55,500 nucleotides of DNA from Clostridium arbusti SL206. GTDB taxonomy: Bacteria > Bacillota > Clostridia > Clostridiales > Clostridiaceae. Below, one piece after another: positions 1 through 9,359 of the stretch (positions are counted from its first letter, which is position 1; each line of letters begins with the position of its first letter). The position numbers and the translations under genes are program-made. Under the pieces are notes generated by a model. It was not told where the DNA came from. It ran no database searches and saw nothing but the letters and a program-made list of their open reading frames with translations. The stretch covers positions 1 to 55,500 of the forward strand of contig NZ_BAEV01000012.1 of NCBI RefSeq assembly GCF_000246895.1. The letters run 5' to 3'.

Positions 1-1240
1 CCTTACCAAGCTCTGAAGTTTGCCATGATACATGGTGCTTATCCATCATATTTCTTATTTCAGCTAAATATTCTGCACGTGCATCGTTGCAACCACTCTT
101 ACCTCTTGCTCCTGTGTATTTATTAAATACTACACCCTTGCCTAAATATGCTGTATTTTTCTTTTCCATAACAGATGGATAATTAGGGTCAAAAGCAGCA
201 CTTACATCTGAAGATAACATTTTAGAATTTGCAAGAGCTCTCTTAAGCTTTATATCATTATAGTCTCCAGTACAAGACATCACTTCTGCTGTAGCGTTTT
301 CAAAGAATTTTGAGTGCATTCCTGTGGCACCAACACTTCCTATTTCCTCTTTATCCACTAATATTGTTACACAAGTCTTATCCGTTTCTTTTATATCCAT
401 CATAGCTTCAAAAGATGTGTATGCACATATTCTATCATCCTGACCATATCCCATAATCATACTCTTATCAAGACCATAGTCTCTAGCTTTTCCAGCAGGA
501 ACCACTTCAAGTTCTGCTGAAACAAAGTCTTCTTCATCTATGTTATACTTTTCATTTAAAATCTTCAGTATATTGTATTTAACCTTACTCTTTACCTCTT
601 TATCATTTACAGGAATACTACCAACTAGTATATTTAAATCTTCTCCTTCAATACCCGTAGCTAAGGATTTTTTAAGTTGATCTTGAGATAGATGTATTAA
701 AAGATCTGATACTCCAAATACTGGATCCGATTCATCTTCACCAATTACTATATTTACAACTTCGCCACTCTTTTTAACAATAACACCGTGTATTGAAAGC
801 GGTATAGTAACCCATTGATATTTCTTTATTCCACCATAATAATGAGTTTCTAAAAGCGCCAAATCTGTATCTTCATAAAGAGGATTTTGCTTTAAATCCA
901 TTCTTGGAGAATCTATATGTGCTCCCAATATTTTAAGACCTTTTTCAAAAGGCTCTTTACCAATTGTATATAATGCTAAATTTTTACCTCTGTTATTAGC
1001 ATACACCTTATCTCCAGGGTTTAATTTTTTACCTTGGCTTATAACCTCTTCTATATCTATATATCCTTGTTTTTTAGCCAATTCTATAAATTCAGTAACG
1101 CATTCCCTTTCTGTTTTGCAATCAGATATAAATTTTTTATATCTATCAGATAGTTCAAATACTTTATCTAAATCTTTATCAGCATACTTTTTCCATGCAT
1201 ATTCATAATTTTTTTGCAAATCATTCTTTTTAGCGGTCAT
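1..1240 (-). CDS. M18 family aminopeptidase (partial, C-terminus beyond window)
   Basis: Reading leftward from ATG at 1240, the frame is open to the window edge, giving the first ~413 residues of an M18 zinc aminopeptidase. Visible family features are GAHIDSPR (first metal-binding His and Asp), the Glu pair in DKEEIGSVGATG, and SSDVSAAFDPNYP. A strong AGGAGG sits 8 nt before the ATG. Such enzymes are cytosolic and remove N-terminal residues from peptides. The usual length is about 460-470 residues, so roughly 50 are missing to the left. It stands alone, separated from the next gene by repeat copy A. The family is clear; substrate preference is not. Confidence 0.9.
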   Translation of the reverse strand, partial: MTAKKNDLQKNYEYAWKKYADKDLDKVFELSDRYKKFISDCKTERECVTEFIELAKKQGYIDIEEVISQGKKLNPGDKVYANNRGKNLALYTIGKEPFEKGLKILGAHIDSPRMDLKQNPLYEDTDLALLETHYYGGIKKYQWVTIPLSIHGVIVKKSGEVVNIVIGEDESDPVFGVSDLLIHLSQDQLKKSLATGIEGEDLNILVGSIPVNDKEVKSKVKYNILKILNEKYNIDEEDFVSAELEVVPAGKARDYGLDKSMIMGYGQDDRICAYTSFEAMMDIKETDKTCVTILVDKEEIGSVGATGMHSKFFENATAEVMSCTGDYNDIKLKRALANSKMLSSDVSAAFDPNYPSVMEKKNTAYLGKGVVFNKYTGARGKSGCNDARAEYLAEIRNMMDKHHVSWQTSELGK

Positions 1241-1323
1241 TGCTTTTCCTCCTAAATAAAGATAGTTATTTATACATACTGAGATAGTTAGTATACTATT
1301 CTATTCTCTATCATATGTATTAT

Positions 1324-1483
1324 GCACATTCAAATAAATAACTAGTCAGTATTGCTAGCCTATTTTGAATTCTACTGCGTCAGCAGAACCCTCTGATAGC
1401 ACCACTATTATCAGGACCTGTTTCCTTGTATAATTCAAAATAGACGTCGCATCTTTGACTTGTTATTTATTTTCACATGCCTT
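1324..1483. repeat. ~160-bp inverted-repeat element, copy A
   Basis: One of four related intergenic elements (others at 38996, 48299 and 52280). The ends are imperfect inverted repeats, of the form AGGCATAT followed by AAATAAATAA and mirrored at the other end. Inner arms continue the pairing (AGTCA with TGACT, TATTTTGAA with TTCAAAATA), so the whole unit can fold into a long hairpin capped by a smaller stem near 1392-1410. This copy abuts the stop codon of the folate gene at 1482 and lies in the leader of the aminopeptidase. It has no coding potential. It is best read as a MITE; a structured RNA role is possible. Confidence 0.75.
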
Positions 1484-2066
1484 ATTTAACTTTATTAAAA
1501 CCATTTTCGGTTATTATATTGTTAATAGATACATCATGATCTTCTAAAGGAAGTTCTTCTAATATTTGAAACTGATAAGCTAAAGCTATTTTCGTTATAT
1601 CTATATTTGTATTTGAAAAAAACCTGTCATAAAATCCACCGCCATAACCTATTCTTCCACCCTTTAAATCAAATACTAATCCAGGAATTATAGCTAAATT
1701 CATGTCTTTTACAAATACTTCTTCTGAATTATCCTCTGGCTCTAAAACACCATAGTCACTTACTTTAAGGTTATTTAAACTATTTATTTTAAGTGCTCTC
1801 ATGCCTTTTAATCTACTTATAACCTTTGGTACACAAACTTCCTTACCTAAAGAAAGTGCTTTTTCTATTATTTTATGTGTATCCACCTCATTACCAAAGC
1901 TAATATATATAAATATCATTTTAGCTTTTATAAATAATCCACTATTAATTATAGCTTCATAGATGGCATTATCTTTTTCACTTTTTTCTGTTAAAGATAG
2001 TTCATTCCTCTTTTTAGTTATGTAATTTCTAAATTCGCTCTTTGTCTTACTCGTTTCCACCCACAT
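1482..2066 (-). CDS. 5-formyltetrahydrofolate cyclo-ligase
   Basis: A 194-residue protein of the 5-FTHF cyclo-ligase family, which converts 5-formyl-THF to 5,10-methenyl-THF with ATP hydrolysis in the cytosol. Signature: the C-terminal GLVFDLKGGRIGYGGGFYDRF motif region near residues 130-150, and the N-terminal basic segment KKRNELS that typically contacts ATP. Its first ~20 bases overlap the end of hprK, so the two are probably translationally coupled. The folate link suits an acetogen that uses THF carriers, but the gene is general housekeeping. Repeat copy A lies directly after the stop. Confidence 0.9.
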   Translation of the reverse strand: MWVETSKTKSEFRNYITKKRNELSLTEKSEKDNAIYEAIINSGLFIKAKMIFIYISFGNEVDTHKIIEKALSLGKEVCVPKVISRLKGMRALKINSLNNLKVSDYGVLEPEDNSEEVFVKDMNLAIIPGLVFDLKGGRIGYGGGFYDRFFSNTNIDITKIALAYQFQILEELPLEDHDVSINNIITENGFNKVK

Positions 2067-2964
2067 CCATTCTATGATTAATTGTCTCTACCGGAGACAC
2101 CTTGCAGCTAAGTCCATATCTATAATTTGCTGCTGCTGCCTCAATTATAACAGCTAAATTTCTACCCGGTCTTATAGGAAGTGTCATCTTTCTAACAGGT
2201 ACATTTAAAATTTCTATACATTCATTATCTATACCTAGTCTGTCATAATCCTTTCCTTCTCTCCACTGTTCTAGATACATAACTAAATCAATGGTTTTTG
2301 TCTCTAGAACTGAACTAAGACCATAAAGAGCAGGTACATCAATTATACCCATTCCTCTAACCTCCAGCATACCAGAAGTTATAAATGGTGATTTAGCATG
2401 AAGTACACCTTCAATAGCCTTTATATCAACTGCATCATCTGCTATAAGCCTATGGCCTCTTTTTATTAGTTCCAAAGCAGTTTCACTTTTACCTATACCA
2501 CTTTCACCAGTTATCAATATACCAAAACCATATACATCTACTAAAACTCCATGCATTCTTGTTTCTGGTGCAAGCTTATCATCCAAATAATTCATAACCT
2601 TACTTATAAATCTAGTAGTGGTACTACTAGATCTGACAAGCCATGTATTACGCTTTGCAGCTTCTTCCAAGAATTCATCATGAGGTTCTAGTTCTCTTGC
2701 TATGATAATACATGGAGTATCAAATTGGAAAAATTTCTTTAACCTTTTTTTCCTAATTTCTGATCTCATTGCATCCAAGAAACTCCATTCTGTTTTACCC
2801 ACAATCTGTATTCTTTCATTAGCAAAATAGCTATAAAATCCTGCAAACTGTAAACCTGGTCTATTTATATCGCTTAAGAATACTTCTGTCTCTTCTGATC
2901 CCCTAATAATTACTTCTAATCCTAAATCTTCAACTAGAGTTTTAACCTTAACAGGCACCCACAT
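2047..2964 (-). CDS. hprK: HPr kinase/phosphorylase
   Basis: Bifunctional kinase/phosphorylase acting on Ser46 of HPr, the central sensor of carbon catabolite control in Firmicutes. The N-terminal HPr-kinase domain is followed by the P-loop GESGIGKSE (~residue 155 of the longer frame) and the downstream motif EVRGMGIIDVPALYG. An in-frame ATG exists at 2976, but the ATG at 2964 is better placed behind AAAGG and gives the usual start MWVPVKVKTL and about 305 residues. The end overlaps the folate gene; glpX lies just upstream on the same strand, grouping carbon-flux genes. Confidence 0.93.
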   Translation of the reverse strand: MWVPVKVKTLVEDLGLEVIIRGSEETEVFLSDINRPGLQFAGFYSYFANERIQIVGKTEWSFLDAMRSEIRKKRLKKFFQFDTPCIIIARELEPHDEFLEEAAKRNTWLVRSSSTTTRFISKVMNYLDDKLAPETRMHGVLVDVYGFGILITGESGIGKSETALELIKRGHRLIADDAVDIKAIEGVLHAKSPFITSGMLEVRGMGIIDVPALYGLSSVLETKTIDLVMYLEQWREGKDYDRLGIDNECIEILNVPVRKMTLPIRPGRNLAVIIEAAAANYRYGLSCKVSPVETINHRMDVGGNE

Positions 2965-2993
2965 CACGCCTTTCATAAATATGATTAATACTA

Positions 2994-3965
2994 TTATATT
3001 ACTAATCTACTTTTATTCAAGTCATGTCTTCCTTCAATAAATCTTATTACACCTGTTTTACAACTCATAACAATTGAATGCGTAGTAGCTATCTCATTTT
3101 TATGATATACAACACCCTTTAAAAGATCACATTCAGTTATACCTGTAGCTGAAAAAAGAACATCATCTGATTTCACTAAATCATCTATATTTAATGTTTT
3201 ATTTACATCTTCAATACCCATGGATTTACATCTTATTTTTTCTTCTTCACTGTGAGGCATAAGTCGTGCCTGCATTTCTCCTCCCATACATTTTATAGCT
3301 GTTGCTGCAATAACACCTTCCGGCGCACCACCAATTCCCATGAATAAATCTATTCCTGTTTCTTCAAATCCACAAGCAAGTATGGTAGCAACGTCTCCTT
3401 CTCCAAACAATCTAACTCTAGCCCCAATATCTCTAGCCTCCTGAACTATGTAATCATGTCTTTCTCTTTCTTGAACCACTACAGTTAATTCCGTTACATC
3501 TTTTTTAAGTGCTTTCGCCACACTTATTACATTTTCCGCAACACTTTTATCTATGTCTATTGCCCCTTTAGCCCCAGAACCTACTGCTATTTTCTTCATA
3601 TACATATCTGGTGCATGAAGTAGACTTCCCTTTGGTCCCATGGCAACAACTGCGATAGCATTAGGTGATCCCTTTGCAATTAAAATTGTTCCATCTAATG
3701 GATCCACTGCTATATCCATTTCAGGCATATAGTCTTCATTCATTCCAACTTTTTGACCTATATAAAGCATAGGCGCTTTATCAAGTTCACCTTCACCAAT
3801 CACAACAGTTCCTCTTACTGGCATTAATTCAAAAGCCTTTTCCATGCCGTCTACAGCCGCCTGATCTGCTCCTATTTTATCTCCTCTACCCATGAATTTT
3901 GCTGATCTTATAGCAGCTGCTTCAGTAACTCTAACAAGAGCCATTGTTATATCAATATTCAACAT
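2994..3965 (-). CDS. glpX: Fructose-1,6-bisphosphatase class II (GlpX type)
   Basis: A 323-residue GlpX-family bisphosphatase converting fructose 1,6-bisphosphate to fructose 6-phosphate in gluconeogenesis. Visible motifs: GEGELDKAPMLYIG, the metal-binding DPLDGT (as AVDPLDGTILIAKG) and GIGGAPEGVIAA. Start ATG at 3965 has AGGAGG 8 nt upstream. About 30 bp separates it from hprK on the same strand, consistent with co-transcription. Length is normal for the family. Confidence 0.94.
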   Translation of the reverse strand: MLNIDITMALVRVTEAAAIRSAKFMGRGDKIGADQAAVDGMEKAFELMPVRGTVVIGEGELDKAPMLYIGQKVGMNEDYMPEMDIAVDPLDGTILIAKGSPNAIAVVAMGPKGSLLHAPDMYMKKIAVGSGAKGAIDIDKSVAENVISVAKALKKDVTELTVVVQERERHDYIVQEARDIGARVRLFGEGDVATILACGFEETGIDLFMGIGGAPEGVIAATAIKCMGGEMQARLMPHSEEEKIRCKSMGIEDVNKTLNIDDLVKSDDVLFSATGITECDLLKGVVYHKNEIATTHSIVMSCKTGVIRFIEGRHDLNKSRLVI

Positions 3966-4416
3966 AAAACATACCTCCTAAATTTTAGATATAAATTTCA
4001 TCATTCTCTATATTCTTAAATAATAATTTACTCTATGTATAACATTATAAAAAATTCACTTCTTATAATGATGCGTTAAATATACATATATATGCTACAT
4101 AAATAACCGATTTATCCATAAATATTATAACATAATTGTTATATAAAACAACTTTTAAATAATTATAAAAATTCACAAAAACGAATGACACATTACGTCA
4201 TTTACATATAATAACAGATAGCTTTTTTCAACACGTTTGAACATATGTAAAAAACAGTAAATTAGAATAAAACTTTGAAAACAGCTGTAAATTGCCATTA
4301 TATGTAGATTTATGTTTTATAATGACTTCTAAAATGAATTTACATACGATGTATAATTTGGTAAAATAAATTTGCAATCAAAAATAAGGGGTAGTTTGAA
4401 ATAAGGAGGGGTTAAT
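3966..4416. other. Divergent intergenic region, glpX / Spo0E-like gene
   Basis: About 450 bp, very A/T-rich, without an ORF. It must carry promoters for glpX (leftward) and the Spo0E-like gene (rightward). A small inverted repeat AATGAC...GTCATT at about 4184-4203 could be an operator. I cannot choose promoter boxes with confidence. Confidence 0.4.
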
Positions 4417-4593
4417 ATGGATTCTAATTTACAGATTTTATCTAAAGAAATAGATAAACTGCGGAGTAAGCTTTATCAGCTTATACTTAGCAAGTCTCTT
4501 ACAGACAACGAAGTTGTTAATTATAGTCAAGAATTGGACAAGTTGTTAGTTAAATATCATAATATGCGAAAATTGTTAAAAAGGGTAGCTTAA
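4417..4593 (+). CDS. Spo0E-like sporulation regulatory protein (aspartyl-phosphate phosphatase)
   Basis: A 58-residue protein, ATG at 4417 behind GGAGGGG. It is predicted as two helices with the family signature SQELDKLL at residues 38-45 (consensus SQxLDxLI). Spo0E-type proteins dephosphorylate phospho-Spo0A and thereby delay sporulation. It is a monocistronic gene with its own terminator directly downstream. The signature makes the family assignment good; that Spo0A is the actual target is inferred from the family. Confidence 0.85.
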   Translation: MDSNLQILSKEIDKLRSKLYQLILSKSLTDNEVVNYSQELDKLLVKYHNMRKLLKRVA

Positions 4594-4642
4594 TCATTTC
4601 AAATGATTTTTGATTGCATTCTATATCTTAATTTATATATTG

Positions 4643-4671
4643 AGTATGCGTAAAAGCATACTTATTTTTTT
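4643..4671 (+). terminator. Terminator of the Spo0E-like gene
   Basis: Seven-bp stem AGTATGC / GCATACT with a GTAAAA-type loop followed by TATTTTTTT, 50 nt after the stop codon. Confidence 0.8.
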
Positions 4672-4712
4672 ATAAATTAAATTTCATAAACATTCCATAT
4701 GCCTTAATATAG

Positions 4713-4748
4713 AAAACTCTTACTCATTTTAGAAATGAATAAGAGTTT
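4713..4748 (-). terminator. Terminator of the GT-C glycosyltransferase gene
   Basis: Long stem AAACTCTTACTCATTT / AAATGAATAAGAGTTT with one mismatch. On the minus strand it is followed by a T-rich tract, and it lies just past the stop at 4770. Confidence 0.75.
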
Positions 4749-4769
4749 ATAATACATGAATACTATCTA

Positions 4770-7007
4770 TTATTTTGTTTTAAGGCTATCAGTATATGCT
4801 TTTAAATCATAAAGTTGTTGTGACATGTTTCCACTATTACGCCCTATTGTATTTGTATCTTTTGAAGCTTTATTTGTATTATCAGATGATGTTTGTAAAT
4901 CTGTTTGTGTATTTGTTTTGGCTGAATCACTATATTCACTTTCTGAAACGACCTTACCATTTTGCTTAACCCAGTTCATTATGTCGCTACTTGAGTTGCC
5001 TCCACCCATGCCGCCTGTCATTACATATCTTATTTCTCCATTTTTAACCATTGTCTTAAATTGATCTAGAGTAACTATTTTCTCACTCCCTAAAAAGCCC
5101 CCCAATGACATCACAGGTTCTCCAGTACTGATTATTATGTCAGCCGCTGAATTGGACGATGAAACAACAAGTAAATATTTTTGATTAGCTGTTTTATTTT
5201 TCTGTAAAAATTCTATGAGCTTTGTGTTTTCACTATTTCCGCCCATTTGACCCATTCCTGAATTTTTAGTAGATCCACCCATACCTCCACTTGCTTGCGA
5301 ACTGCTAGACAAAAGTTCTAATCCAGCTGCTGGGAAAGATCCATTTAGTTTAGTAGTTAATACTGCACCTGATCCAACCAGTGGTGTTATTATAATTCCC
5401 ACTATAGCCAAGCTTACTAAAACCTTATTCAATCTCATATTACTATTCTGATTTAAGTTTTCTTTATTACTTTCAACAGTTACTTTTCTATTATTTCTTA
5501 TATTTAATATTCCCAGTATTATAGATGGTACAATACTCAATATAAACACCAATCCTATTAATATTTTTACAATATTAGATGAACTAATAAAATAAGACAG
5601 CATCAGTAAGTGAACAGCCCCATTAACTATAAGTGCTCCTGGTAAGAACCAAGCTTTCCATGTGCCTTCTTTATAGAGTTTCCACATAGAAGTGATACCT
5701 ATTCCAGCTAAAGCAGCTATTGGTGGCGCTAACATTGTTAGATAATATGAATGAAAGGTTCCTGTATTAAAACTAAAATATAGAAATTCTGGTAAAAACC
5801 ATATAACCCATAGCGCTAAAGACTGCTTTCTCTTATTATCTAGTTTTAATTTTAATTTTTCTCTAATAGCCGCTGCTATAAAACCTATTGCTGCTAACGG
5901 TATAAACCAAACTATCTGATCTGAAAGTATGTTTTTAGAGAATAATCTTGTAAGTCCTGAAGTTGTTTGTCCTCCAAATGTTCCTTGAAGCTGTGATGAG
6001 CCACCACCTTGACCTCCACCCATTCCTGTAGGAGCACCTCCTTGACTTCCTTGGCCTCCATTACTTGGAGGATTTCCTCTCATACCTTGTCCATCACTTG
6101 GTGGATTACCTGGCATACCTTGATTATTACTACTTCCATTATTCTTAGATGTTCCTTGGCTTTGACTTGGTGCTTTTCCACCACCCGGAGCACCTCCTCC
6201 GCCACCTTTATCAGAACTACTTAATGATAATCTCTCAGCTCCATTATGACCAACTATAAGTTCCATAACTGTATTATTTGTACTACTATCTACGTAAGGC
6301 CTATTAGTTGAAGATACTGAGTCAACTGCTAATGCCCATGACAGTGAAACTGCAATAAGAACAAAAGTACCAACAACAATATGAATAATTCTCTTCTTTA
6401 TAGAAATTGTTGTAGATAAAAGATATGTTATATATAGCGCTGGTCCTACTAAATATGCTTGAAGCATCTTTACATTAAATCCAATTCCTACAAATACCAT
6501 ACTCAATATAAGGTATTTAATTTTTCCTTTTTCTGCAGCAATAGAGAGTGTCCAGCAGGCTAATAATAAAAACACTATAAGTATGTTATCTATAGTATTA
6601 TTCCTACTTACTGCTACAAAAACAGGTGTTATTGCAAGAAATAATGCTGAAATTAAACCTGCCATACTTCCAAAGGCTCTTTTAACGATATGATATATTA
6701 ATATAACTGAAATTACTCCTGCTATAGCTGAAGGTATAAGTATACTTACCCCACTGTATCCAAAGATTTTAGCAGATATTGCCTGAAACCAAAAACCAAC
6801 AGGTGGTTTATCAATAGTTACAAAAGCAGCTGGATCAAAGGCTACGAAAAAGAAATTCTTAAAGCTCATGGTCATACTCTTTACAGCTGCAGCATAGTAT
6901 GAATTTCCATAGTCTTCTATACTTAAATTAGCGAAATTTAGTATTGCAGATAATATTACAATTATAGCTAGTACAATGGTCTCCTTAGTAAATTTTATTT
7001 TTTTCAT
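4770..7007 (-). CDS. GT-C family membrane glycosyltransferase (PMT/ArnT-like, YkcB type)
   Basis: A 745-residue polytopic membrane protein. After TM1, the first extracellular loop holds the conserved acidic site (NLSIEDYGNSYYAAAVKSM) and DKPPVGFW, typical of family-39-like transferases that take sugars from a polyprenyl-phosphate donor and transfer them outside the membrane. Two striking low-complexity segments rich in Gly, Gln, Ser, Asn and Met lie near residues 265-352 and 570-592 and must be extracytoplasmic loops. The C-terminal region is soluble, as in YkcB-like proteins. RBS AAAGGGTGA precedes the ATG. It shares a divergent control region with another GT-C gene at 7292. The acceptor is unknown. 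Confidence 0.85.
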   Translation of the reverse strand: MKKIKFTKETIVLAIIVILSAILNFANLSIEDYGNSYYAAAVKSMTMSFKNFFFVAFDPAAFVTIDKPPVGFWFQAISAKIFGYSGVSILIPSAIAGVISVILIYHIVKRAFGSMAGLISALFLAITPVFVAVSRNNTIDNILIVFLLLACWTLSIAAEKGKIKYLILSMVFVGIGFNVKMLQAYLVGPALYITYLLSTTISIKKRIIHIVVGTFVLIAVSLSWALAVDSVSSTNRPYVDSSTNNTVMELIVGHNGAERLSLSSSDKGGGGGAPGGGKAPSQSQGTSKNNGSSNNQGMPGNPPSDGQGMRGNPPSNGGQGSQGGAPTGMGGGQGGGSSQLQGTFGGQTTSGLTRLFSKNILSDQIVWFIPLAAIGFIAAAIREKLKLKLDNKRKQSLALWVIWFLPEFLYFSFNTGTFHSYYLTMLAPPIAALAGIGITSMWKLYKEGTWKAWFLPGALIVNGAVHLLMLSYFISSSNIVKILIGLVFILSIVPSIILGILNIRNNRKVTVESNKENLNQNSNMRLNKVLVSLAIVGIIITPLVGSGAVLTTKLNGSFPAAGLELLSSSSQASGGMGGSTKNSGMGQMGGNSENTKLIEFLQKNKTANQKYLLVVSSSNSAADIIISTGEPVMSLGGFLGSEKIVTLDQFKTMVKNGEIRYVMTGGMGGGNSSSDIMNWVKQNGKVVSESEYSDSAKTNTQTDLQTSSDNTNKASKDTNTIGRNSGNMSQQLYDLKAYTDSLKTK

Positions 7008-7112
7008 TTAGATTCACCCTTTCTTCTTAACATATTCAAATAATTTTATTTATGATTTGCTTAATTGCCATGTACAAATTATACTTAATGTTTATTGGAT
7101 AAATATCAAAAG

Positions 7113-7227
7113 TTTATGTGAAATCTGTGTGATTAAAAATGAAATAAATTTACAAACGAAATATTTAAATAACATACTAAACTTTTAAAATACTATATTT
7201 CACATAAACTTCACACAAATATTTGAT
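7113..7227. promoter_or_regulatory. Paired operator-like sites between the two GT-C genes
   Basis: Two related blocks in opposite orientation: TTTATGTGAAATCTGTGTGA at 7113-7132, and its near mirror around 7198-7227, reading TTTGTGTGAAGTTTATGTGA on the minus strand. Each contains two TGTGNNA-like half-sites about one helical turn apart, a layout typical of OmpR/PhoB-family response regulators. The placement suggests shared control of the two divergent glycosyltransferase genes. The regulator is not in the window. Confidence 0.45.
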
Positions 7228-7291
7228 ACCAGTACAATAATTTTTGTATATAATTATTAAATATGAAGATAAAAAATTAGGAGGGATTATA

Positions 7292-8886
7292 ATGTCATTT
7301 TTTAAAAATCACATATTACAAATAAGTCTGACTTTTTTAATGTTAATATTAGTAGCTTTATGTACTTATAAAATATCAAGTTATAGCAACAATTCTTTAA
7401 ATGGTATTTCACAAAATGCTCCAACTAATTTTAAGAGTGCTAAACCAAACAATGCTAGGCCTAACAGATCTCAATCAAAGCCAAGTATGCCACAATCTAA
7501 CCAATCGCCTGCTCCACAACCAAACGCTCAAAATATCCAACCTTCAGGTAGAGGTATGAATAGAATGGGTACAGAAAGCAGTAATTCTAACAGCAAATAT
7601 TCACCTGCATTCATAGCTTATTGTATATTATTTTTCGTCTTATTTATAATAGCATATTTAATTTTAGTATATAAAAAAATAAAATTAATAATAGCAAAGC
7701 TTGTATACTTATAATAGCTATACTTATAGTAGGTTTTCTTTTACGTATTTACTCTGGATTATTAATAGATGGGCATCCTTTTGATATTAATATATATAAA
7801 AGGTGGGCTACCTCTGCTGCAAATAGCCTCCTTACAGTTTATGGTAATAATTCCTCTATAGATTATCCACCTGTATATATTTATATTCTATCTATAGTTG
7901 GAAAACTTTCTAATATATCTATATTTAGTAAGTATTATTTTCTTTTACTTAAACTGCCTTCTATAATTGCTGATATTTTATCTGCATACTTTATATACAG
8001 GATAGCAAACAAACGTATTTCTAGAGAACTTAGTATTCTTTTATCTGCATTTTATATTTTTAATCCAGCAGTTTTGATAAATTCAACTATTTGGGGACAG
8101 GCAGATTCTTTATTTACCTTTATAGTTATACTTGCTGTATATTTCTTATCAGAAGAAAGGCTTGTATTTTCTTCTGTTTTCTTTACACTTACAGTACTTA
8201 TGAAACCTCAAGGTATAATACTACTACCTTTAGTTTTATTTGAACTTATAAAAAAAAGAAATTTGGAAAGTCTTATTAAATGTATTTTACCAGCATTAAT
8301 AACTTCACTGATTATTATATTGCCATTTTCAATAAGCAACCACAATATTACTTGGATCTTTAGCCTTTATAAGAATACAATATCTGAATATCCTTATGCT
8401 TCTGATAATGCATTTAATTTTTTCAGCTTAATTGGTGCTAATCATGTTAAAGATACAACTACTATGTTTATATTAAGTTATCACAATTGGGGTATGATTT
8501 TTATTGTTCTTATTACAATCCTCTCAGGATTTATCTATATAAAGAGTACTAATAAGTCAGCTATTTATATTGCAGCTCTTATTCAAATTGTAGGGGTATT
8601 TAATTTTTCCGTAGGTATGCATGAAAGATATATGTTTACAGCTACTGCTATGTGTATTTTAGCTTATATATATATTAAAAATAGGCATTTATTAGTTTTA
8701 ACTGCTTTATTTAGTTTAATAATTTATATAAATACTCACACAACCTTATTTGAACAATTTAATGGTGTAAATATTATGCCCTACAATGTTGTAATGATAT
8801 TTACTTCCCTTTTAAATGTATTAAGCTTTATTTATCTTATAATTATATCTATACAAATTATTTTTAGGCAAAATCTTATAAAGTAG
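7292..8886 (+). pseudogene. GT-C mannosyltransferase-like gene (Gpi18-like), interrupted by a frame break at ~7673-7679
   Basis: The ATG at 7292 has a strong AGGAGGG; a 5' frame runs to the stop at 7712-7714 (140 aa: TM segment, Asn/Pro/Gln/Met-rich linker, second TM). The next frame is open from 7675 to 8886 but has no ATG until 8074. That ATG would skip clearly related sequence: a membrane segment, the acidic loop GHPFDINIYKRWA and the motif DYPPVYIYIL. The motif WGQADSLF follows, then hydrophobic segments to the end. A one-base change in the run of seven A at 7673-7679 would join the two frames into one ~530-residue GT-C enzyme. It may be a real frameshift, a slippage-controlled gene or a sequencing error. 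The linker resembles the low-complexity loops of the divergent glycosyltransferase. Confidence 0.7.
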
Positions 8887-8932
8887 ATAATTTTATATTT
8901 GATTCTTATTATTTTACCAGTTAAATATAGGG

Positions 8933-9050
8933 AACTTCTTCAGTGAATCGCTTTCACGGAGTGCCCTTGGAGCATTAAATCAGATAGTCATCAGCTAAAG
9001 CAAAGGTGGACAATCTTTTTATATCTTTACTATAAATCTAAGACTATCTG
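8933..9050. mobile_element. Possible 3'-end relic of an IS200/IS605-type (TnpB) element, copy P1
   Basis: A structured stretch starting GGGAAC, with hairpin GTGAA/TTCAC and closing GTGCCC, ends in AGTCATCAGCTAAAGC (about 8986-9001). The same ending occurs at 49846-49862 and, decayed, near 54372. CAGATAGTC (8981) is also repeated inverted as GACTATCTG (9042). No tnpA or tnpB is nearby. The resemblance to right ends of TnpB elements is from memory and needs a search. The rest of 8887-9359 shows only a small hairpin at 9311-9332. Confidence 0.35.
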
Positions 9051-9359
9051 CTTATTCTTTATTCATTATCAATTAATAGATTGATATATACTACTTTTAC
9101 TACAAGCATACTTATTTAGAGACATCACCTTTAAAATTCTTTGCACATCGTCATTAATAAATTTGTATTTATTGAATTTTATTAAAAGTAAATATTTTTT
9201 CACATTTTATTTTTTTATATTACTTAGCATAGTAAACATGAATAAAAACAAAATACAAGCTCATCTACATTACCGTAAACTCGCTTGCATTAACATCTAG
9301 TATTCTCATCGAAAATCAAACCTATGATTTTCTTTATATTTTATTGTTTATTTAAAAGT

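Noticed and set aside
5993-6240. Plus-strand frame across the low-complexity part of the GT-C gene (Ser/Thr/Trp-rich)
   Set aside because: It is the antisense shadow of the Gly/Gln/Pro-rich coding repeats; no RBS.
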